Of a stretch of 64,000 nucleotides of DNA, positions 60,793 to 64,000 are shown in pieces. Source of the DNA: Deinococcus cellulosilyticus NBRC 106333 = KACC 11606 (GTDB lineage: Bacteria > Deinococcota > Deinococci > Deinococcales > Deinococcaceae); contig NZ_BJXB01000026.1 in the NCBI RefSeq assembly GCF_007990775.1, positions 1 through 64,000 of the forward strand, read 5' to 3'. How positions within the stretch are numbered: position 1 is the stretch's first letter; every line of letters starts with the position of its first letter. Under the pieces are notes generated by a model. That model was not told where the DNA came from. It saw only the letters and a program-made list of their open reading frames with translations, and searched no databases. Position numbers and translations under genes: made by a program.

Positions 60793-61344
60793 ATGAAAAA
60801 GATTCTCACCATCAGTTTAATGATCCTCCTTGGCAGCGCTTTTGCTCAGACCACTGAAACCCCCGCCGACCCTGCCGTGGAAACCACCCAGACTGCTCCT
60901 GTAGAAGTCGCTCCCACCATGGCTCCTGCTCCTGATGTGGCTGTGGCGCCTGCCAGCGCAGAAGACCACTATGCCCGTGCTCAGGAGCTTGCTGCACAGG
61001 CAGAAGTGGCCTACCCCATCCCCTTCTATGACCGCGATCTCTGGAAAGCCGCTGTCACCGAAGCCGATGCTGCTGCCACCGCAGAACCCGGCAACCGCGA
61101 TTACATGTCCTACCTGGCCCAGCTGTACACCACCACCCAGTGGTGGATCAGTGGCTACCGCATCTGGGTGGCCCTGGGTGAACTGACCGACGAGGAAAAA
61201 GTCTGGGCTGCTGAAACTGCCGCCAAACTGGCTTACATGCGTCTGCAACAGAATGACCGCGTTCAGGCACGTGCTTATGTTGAGCAGGGCCTGAAGTGGC
61301 AGGAAACCGACAGCCTGCGTGCCCTCGCCAAGCGTGTGATGTAA
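60793..61344 (+). CDS. Secreted helical-repeat (TPR-like) protein
   Basis: A 183-residue protein with a signal peptide (residues 1-18, AFAQ) and a Thr/Pro/Val/Ala-rich linker (20-55). The rest is helical, with YARAQELAAQAEVAYP and NRDYMSYLAQLYTTTQWWISGYRIWVALGELTDEEKVWAAETAAKLAYMRL, resembling degenerate TPR repeats. No specific family is recognised. It is divergent from the PQQ propeller gene across a 22-bp gap. A terminator follows the stop codon. An envelope role is likely. Confidence 0.75.
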   Translation: MKKILTISLMILLGSAFAQTTETPADPAVETTQTAPVEVAPTMAPAPDVAVAPASAEDHYARAQELAAQAEVAYPIPFYDRDLWKAAVTEADAAATAEPGNRDYMSYLAQLYTTTQWWISGYRIWVALGELTDEEKVWAAETAAKLAYMRLQQNDRVQARAYVEQGLKWQETDSLRALAKRVM

Positions 61345-61363
61345 GAAAATTCAGTTTCACTTC

Positions 61364-61393
61364 AAAGCAGAGGCAAAAGCCTCTGCTTTTCTC
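61364..61393 (+). terminator. Terminator of the TPR-like gene
   Basis: AAAGCAGAGGC-AAAA-GCCTCTGCTTT followed by TTCTC, 20 nt after the stop codon; the symmetric A/T flanks let it also act on the minus strand for sbcC. Confidence 0.88.
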
Positions 61394-61552
61394 ATGAGTG
61401 AGTGATCACATTTCTTACTTTGATCTTCATTTTTGGGGCTTAAGCTATTCTTCAGCAAACATATGGCCTTATTACACAATCCTGTCATTTTTGTTGTGCT
61501 TGCGCAGATTTCACTTGTACAACAAGACAAATATACTTGCAGTATTTTGCCA
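61394..61552. other. AT-rich stretch downstream of sbcC
   Basis: A 159-bp segment visibly lower in GC than the rest of the window, between the TPR-like terminator and the sbcC stop codon. No gene, repeat or RNA is recognised in it. Confidence 0.5.
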
Positions 61553-64000
61553 TCAGGAGTACACCTCTTCACTGTCTATTCGTACCGAGCTGCCGGTCAT
61601 GCGCTTCTCGACGAGCATCCGTGCAGGAAGTCTGGCGGCAAGCGCTGAAACGTGGGTGATCACCCCGACCATGCGGCCCGAGATCTGCAGTTTCTCCAGG
61701 GCACGGGCAACAGCATCCAGGGCCTGGGGATCGAGGGTCCCGAAGCCTTCGTCCAGGAAAAGGGCACCAAGCAGTTTGTTTCCAGCCAGGTAATCGCTGA
61801 GGGCAATGGCCAGTGAGAGGCTTGCCAGGAAGGTCTCCCCGCCCGAGAGGGTGCGAATCGGGCGGGTTTCTCCGGCATTCCAGTGGTCCGAAACCACGTA
61901 CTCCCCATCCTGCAGATGCAGGGCATACCGTCCATCGCTGATGTCGCCCAGCAATGTCCCTGCCCCCAGCAGCAACTGCTCTTCCACCTCTTCCAGCAGG
62001 AATTTCGGAAAACGGTCCAGTTGCAGGTTTCTGGCCAGTGCGTCCCAGGTGTTGAAGGTTTTCTGGTGGGCAGCAGCTTCACGGAGCAGGTTGCGTTTGA
62101 GTTCCAGGCGTTCTTGCAGGTGAGTGATCTGGGTCTGCAGCTGTCCCATACGGACGCTCAGCGCCTTGATGGATGTTTCCAGCTGTGCATGCTGGGCTTT
62201 CTGTTGCTGGTGCTGCTCAGGCAGGTATTCCCGACCTGCCATGCGCTCCTGCAGGTCTGAAAGCTGCACCTCCACACGGGCCATCTGGGTGCGCCAGTGC
62301 TCCATGGCCTCTCTGGCCTTTTGCAGTTCCTCTGCAGTCATGGCGTGCTGCAGGGCTTCCTGTTCTGTCATCGACAGGGCAAACAGGGCTTCTTTCAGGG
62401 TGCTGCTGGCTTCCTGATGCTCCTGTTCTCGCTCCGCCAGTTGCGATTTCTGACTGTTCAGCTGTGCCGTCAGGGTGGCATGCTGGGTCTGGGCCTGGCC
62501 CAGAGCACGCTGGCTGCTCTGCAGCTCCTGCTGGATGCGCTGCTTCTCCTGTTGCAACTGGCGAATGCGCCTTTCCGGGTCCTCTCCTCCACTCTTTTCC
62601 AGAATGGTCTGCACCAGTCCTGCCAGCAGGGCCTGCAGCTGCTCCTGGGGATGCTCGGTGGTCAGGCCCTGGTGTTTCTGCTGGTGTTGGGTTTCCAGTT
62701 CCTGCAGTGCCGCCTCACGTTCGGTGAAATACTCCTGGGCCTGCTGGATTCTGGAGGCCAGGGTCTGCAGGCTGGTCTTCTCGGTCTGGTACGCTTCTTT
62801 GATTTCCTCGAGGTGTTTTTCTGCAGCCTTCACTTGCTGTTCAAGGGCCTGCACATTCCCCACAGCAGTTCCAGGGAGCCTGCTGACCTTCTGCTCACAG
62901 ACCGGACAGGGCTCTCCCACTTTCAGGTGGGCCTTGAGGTGCATGGCCTGATGCTGCACCCGTGAGGTTTCCAGCTCTGCACGCAGCCGATCATATTCTG
63001 CCCGGGCTTCTTTGCCTTTTGGAACCAGCAATTCCAGATCCTTGCGGCGGTTATTAAGGTCCTGCTGTTCTTTGAGGATCTGCTGCTTTTGCTGCGTCAG
63101 CCGGGTTTTCTCCTGCTGGATCTGGCGGGCCTCGGTTTCCAGCTGGGCTTTGAGTTCCACCATGCTGCGGGCCTGAAAGAAAGCCTCTTCAGACCAGGGG
63201 AGCACCTGGAGGGATTTCAGTTTGAGGTCCCCACCCAGCTGTTTCAGACGGGCAAACTGGGTCTGGGCTTCCTGCAGGTGCAGGATCTGCTGATCAAAAC
63301 CCGGAATCTGGGCCGTTTGCTCCTGTGCACGGGCAAATCCCTGCTCTGCCTGTTGCAGGGTCCCTTGCACCCTGACATGGTCCTGCTCCAGTTTCGCGTA
63401 CTGCGTACGGGCCAACTGAGCTTTTTCCTGCAAGGTCCTGGACTGCCGGATCAGGCCAAGAACGCCAGAAACCGCCTGTGCAGCCTGCACCCGTCGCCCC
63501 AGTTGTTCCATCTGGATTTTCTGGGCTTGCAGAGTCTGTAGTTCTTTCAGGTGGCGGTTGTGCTCGGCATGGAGTCTGGCCAGTTCCTCTTGCTGGGCAA
63601 GGGCTTCAGTCAGGACCCTCAGGTGCTGTTCCTGTTCCTGCAGTTGCTGCAGGGTGTCCTGCAACACCTGATCTTGCTCCTGAATGCGCTCAGGAGTCAC
63701 TTCCGCAAATTCCATCTCCAGACGGTGCTGAATCAGGTCATGCTGGGTTCTGGCCGTGCGGCTTTTTTCAGATGCCACCTTCTGCATGCGGGTGAAGCGG
63801 TCCAGGCCAATCAGGCGGCCCAGCAGTTCCTGCTTTTCACGGCTGTTCCCTTTCAGGAAGCGGTCAAACTGGCCCTGGGGCAGCAGGATCGCACGGGTGA
63901 AAGAATCAAAGGACAGACCAACCACTTTTTCAATTTCGGACTGGATGTCTTTTTTCTTGTTGCCTTCCACCGCCGTGATGGGTTTGCCATTCTGGTATTT
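61553..64000 (-). CDS. sbcC: SbcC nuclease ATPase subunit, 5' end beyond the window
   Basis: The last 815 codons of SbcC, an SMC-like ATPase that with SbcD cuts DNA hairpins and processes broken ends. The segment begins within the N-terminal ATPase lobe (FTRAILLPQGQFDRFLKG with Q-loop). Two long coiled coils rich in Gln/Leu flank the zinc hook, VGEPCPVCEQKV about 350 residues into the visible part. The C-terminal lobe has the signature TLSGGETFLASLSLAIAL and Walker B LFLDEGFGTLD. Walker A and probably sbcD lie beyond 64000. The reading frame is open to the window edge. Confidence 0.95.
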   Translation of the reverse strand, partial: KYQNGKPITAVEGNKKKDIQSEIEKVVGLSFDSFTRAILLPQGQFDRFLKGNSREKQELLGRLIGLDRFTRMQKVASEKSRTARTQHDLIQHRLEMEFAEVTPERIQEQDQVLQDTLQQLQEQEQHLRVLTEALAQQEELARLHAEHNRHLKELQTLQAQKIQMEQLGRRVQAAQAVSGVLGLIRQSRTLQEKAQLARTQYAKLEQDHVRVQGTLQQAEQGFARAQEQTAQIPGFDQQILHLQEAQTQFARLKQLGGDLKLKSLQVLPWSEEAFFQARSMVELKAQLETEARQIQQEKTRLTQQKQQILKEQQDLNNRRKDLELLVPKGKEARAEYDRLRAELETSRVQHQAMHLKAHLKVGEPCPVCEQKVSRLPGTAVGNVQALEQQVKAAEKHLEEIKEAYQTEKTSLQTLASRIQQAQEYFTEREAALQELETQHQQKHQGLTTEHPQEQLQALLAGLVQTILEKSGGEDPERRIRQLQQEKQRIQQELQSSQRALGQAQTQHATLTAQLNSQKSQLAEREQEHQEASSTLKEALFALSMTEQEALQHAMTAEELQKAREAMEHWRTQMARVEVQLSDLQERMAGREYLPEQHQQQKAQHAQLETSIKALSVRMGQLQTQITHLQERLELKRNLLREAAAHQKTFNTWDALARNLQLDRFPKFLLEEVEEQLLLGAGTLLGDISDGRYALHLQDGEYVVSDHWNAGETRPIRTLSGGETFLASLSLAIALSDYLAGNKLLGALFLDEGFGTLDPQALDAVARALEKLQISGRMVGVITHVSALAARLPARMLVEKRMTGSSVRIDSEEVYS

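Overview
The window reads as a chromosomal segment of a Deinococcus-like bacterium. The evidence is a set of DNA-repair genes (RecD2 helicase, a NurA-domain nuclease, the SbcC end), a Ser/Thr kinase with a PQQ propeller like D. radiodurans RqkA (DR_2518), moderately high GC, and many genes whose start codon lies 6-9 nt behind a -10 box (TANNNT), the leaderless layout reported for Deinococcus. I assign the genus with moderate confidence and no species. No transposase, prophage, CRISPR array, rRNA or tRNA was seen.

Layout. 1-6805: a minus-strand run of kinase, comM, DUF2157, GDYXXLXY protein, methyltransferase, a two-helix membrane protein and an MbtH-like protein. 7076-16822: a secreted metallophosphatase, glyA, a TerB protein, a K+ channel, prfB with its programmed +1 frameshift, an M29 aminopeptidase and an MFS carrier. 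17070-25313: recD2, a BON-LysM protein, an SRPBCC protein, YceI, DM13, map, and an ECF sigma factor overlapping its membrane anti-sigma factor. 25477-30073: a DsbA-like protein, NurA, arylamine N-acetyltransferase, and a LysR regulator divergent from a DJ-1/PfpI protein. 30163-34195: a beta-oxidation operon (FadN-type enzyme, small unknown gene, thiolase). 34501-45685: YidB, glutaredoxin, MFS, FAH hydrolase, MliC, class-III aminotransferase, citrate synthase, HD-GYP, rhomboid and a YgiB/YgiC pair. 45819-48108: glutaryl-CoA dehydrogenase with a family III CoA transferase. 48996-54964: a split Pst/PhoU phosphate locus. 55396-56627: hisB-hisH. 56723-64000: glgB, a PQQ propeller protein, a small secreted protein and the 3' part of sbcC.

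The spaces between genes hold the most unusual material. (i) At least nine loci carry degenerate 7-nt tandem repeats of several sequence classes, mostly right after stop codons; four form mirror-image pairs bracketing 70-173 bp, and a tenth locus has other inverted ends. (ii) A different C/G-rich stem-loop repeat occurs at 22426-22511 and again near 50101-50235. (iii) pstS and pstC share TGACA-type repeats at 11-bp spacing ending 9 nt before the -10, the geometry of a Pho box. (iv) The start codons of two divergent genes near 60780 are 22 bp apart with overlapping -10 boxes.

These features suggest phosphate sensing, fatty-acid and glutarate catabolism, envelope maintenance and DNA repair served by independent small operons. 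No single large novel multi-gene system was found; the heptad-bracketed elements are the best candidate for something undescribed.
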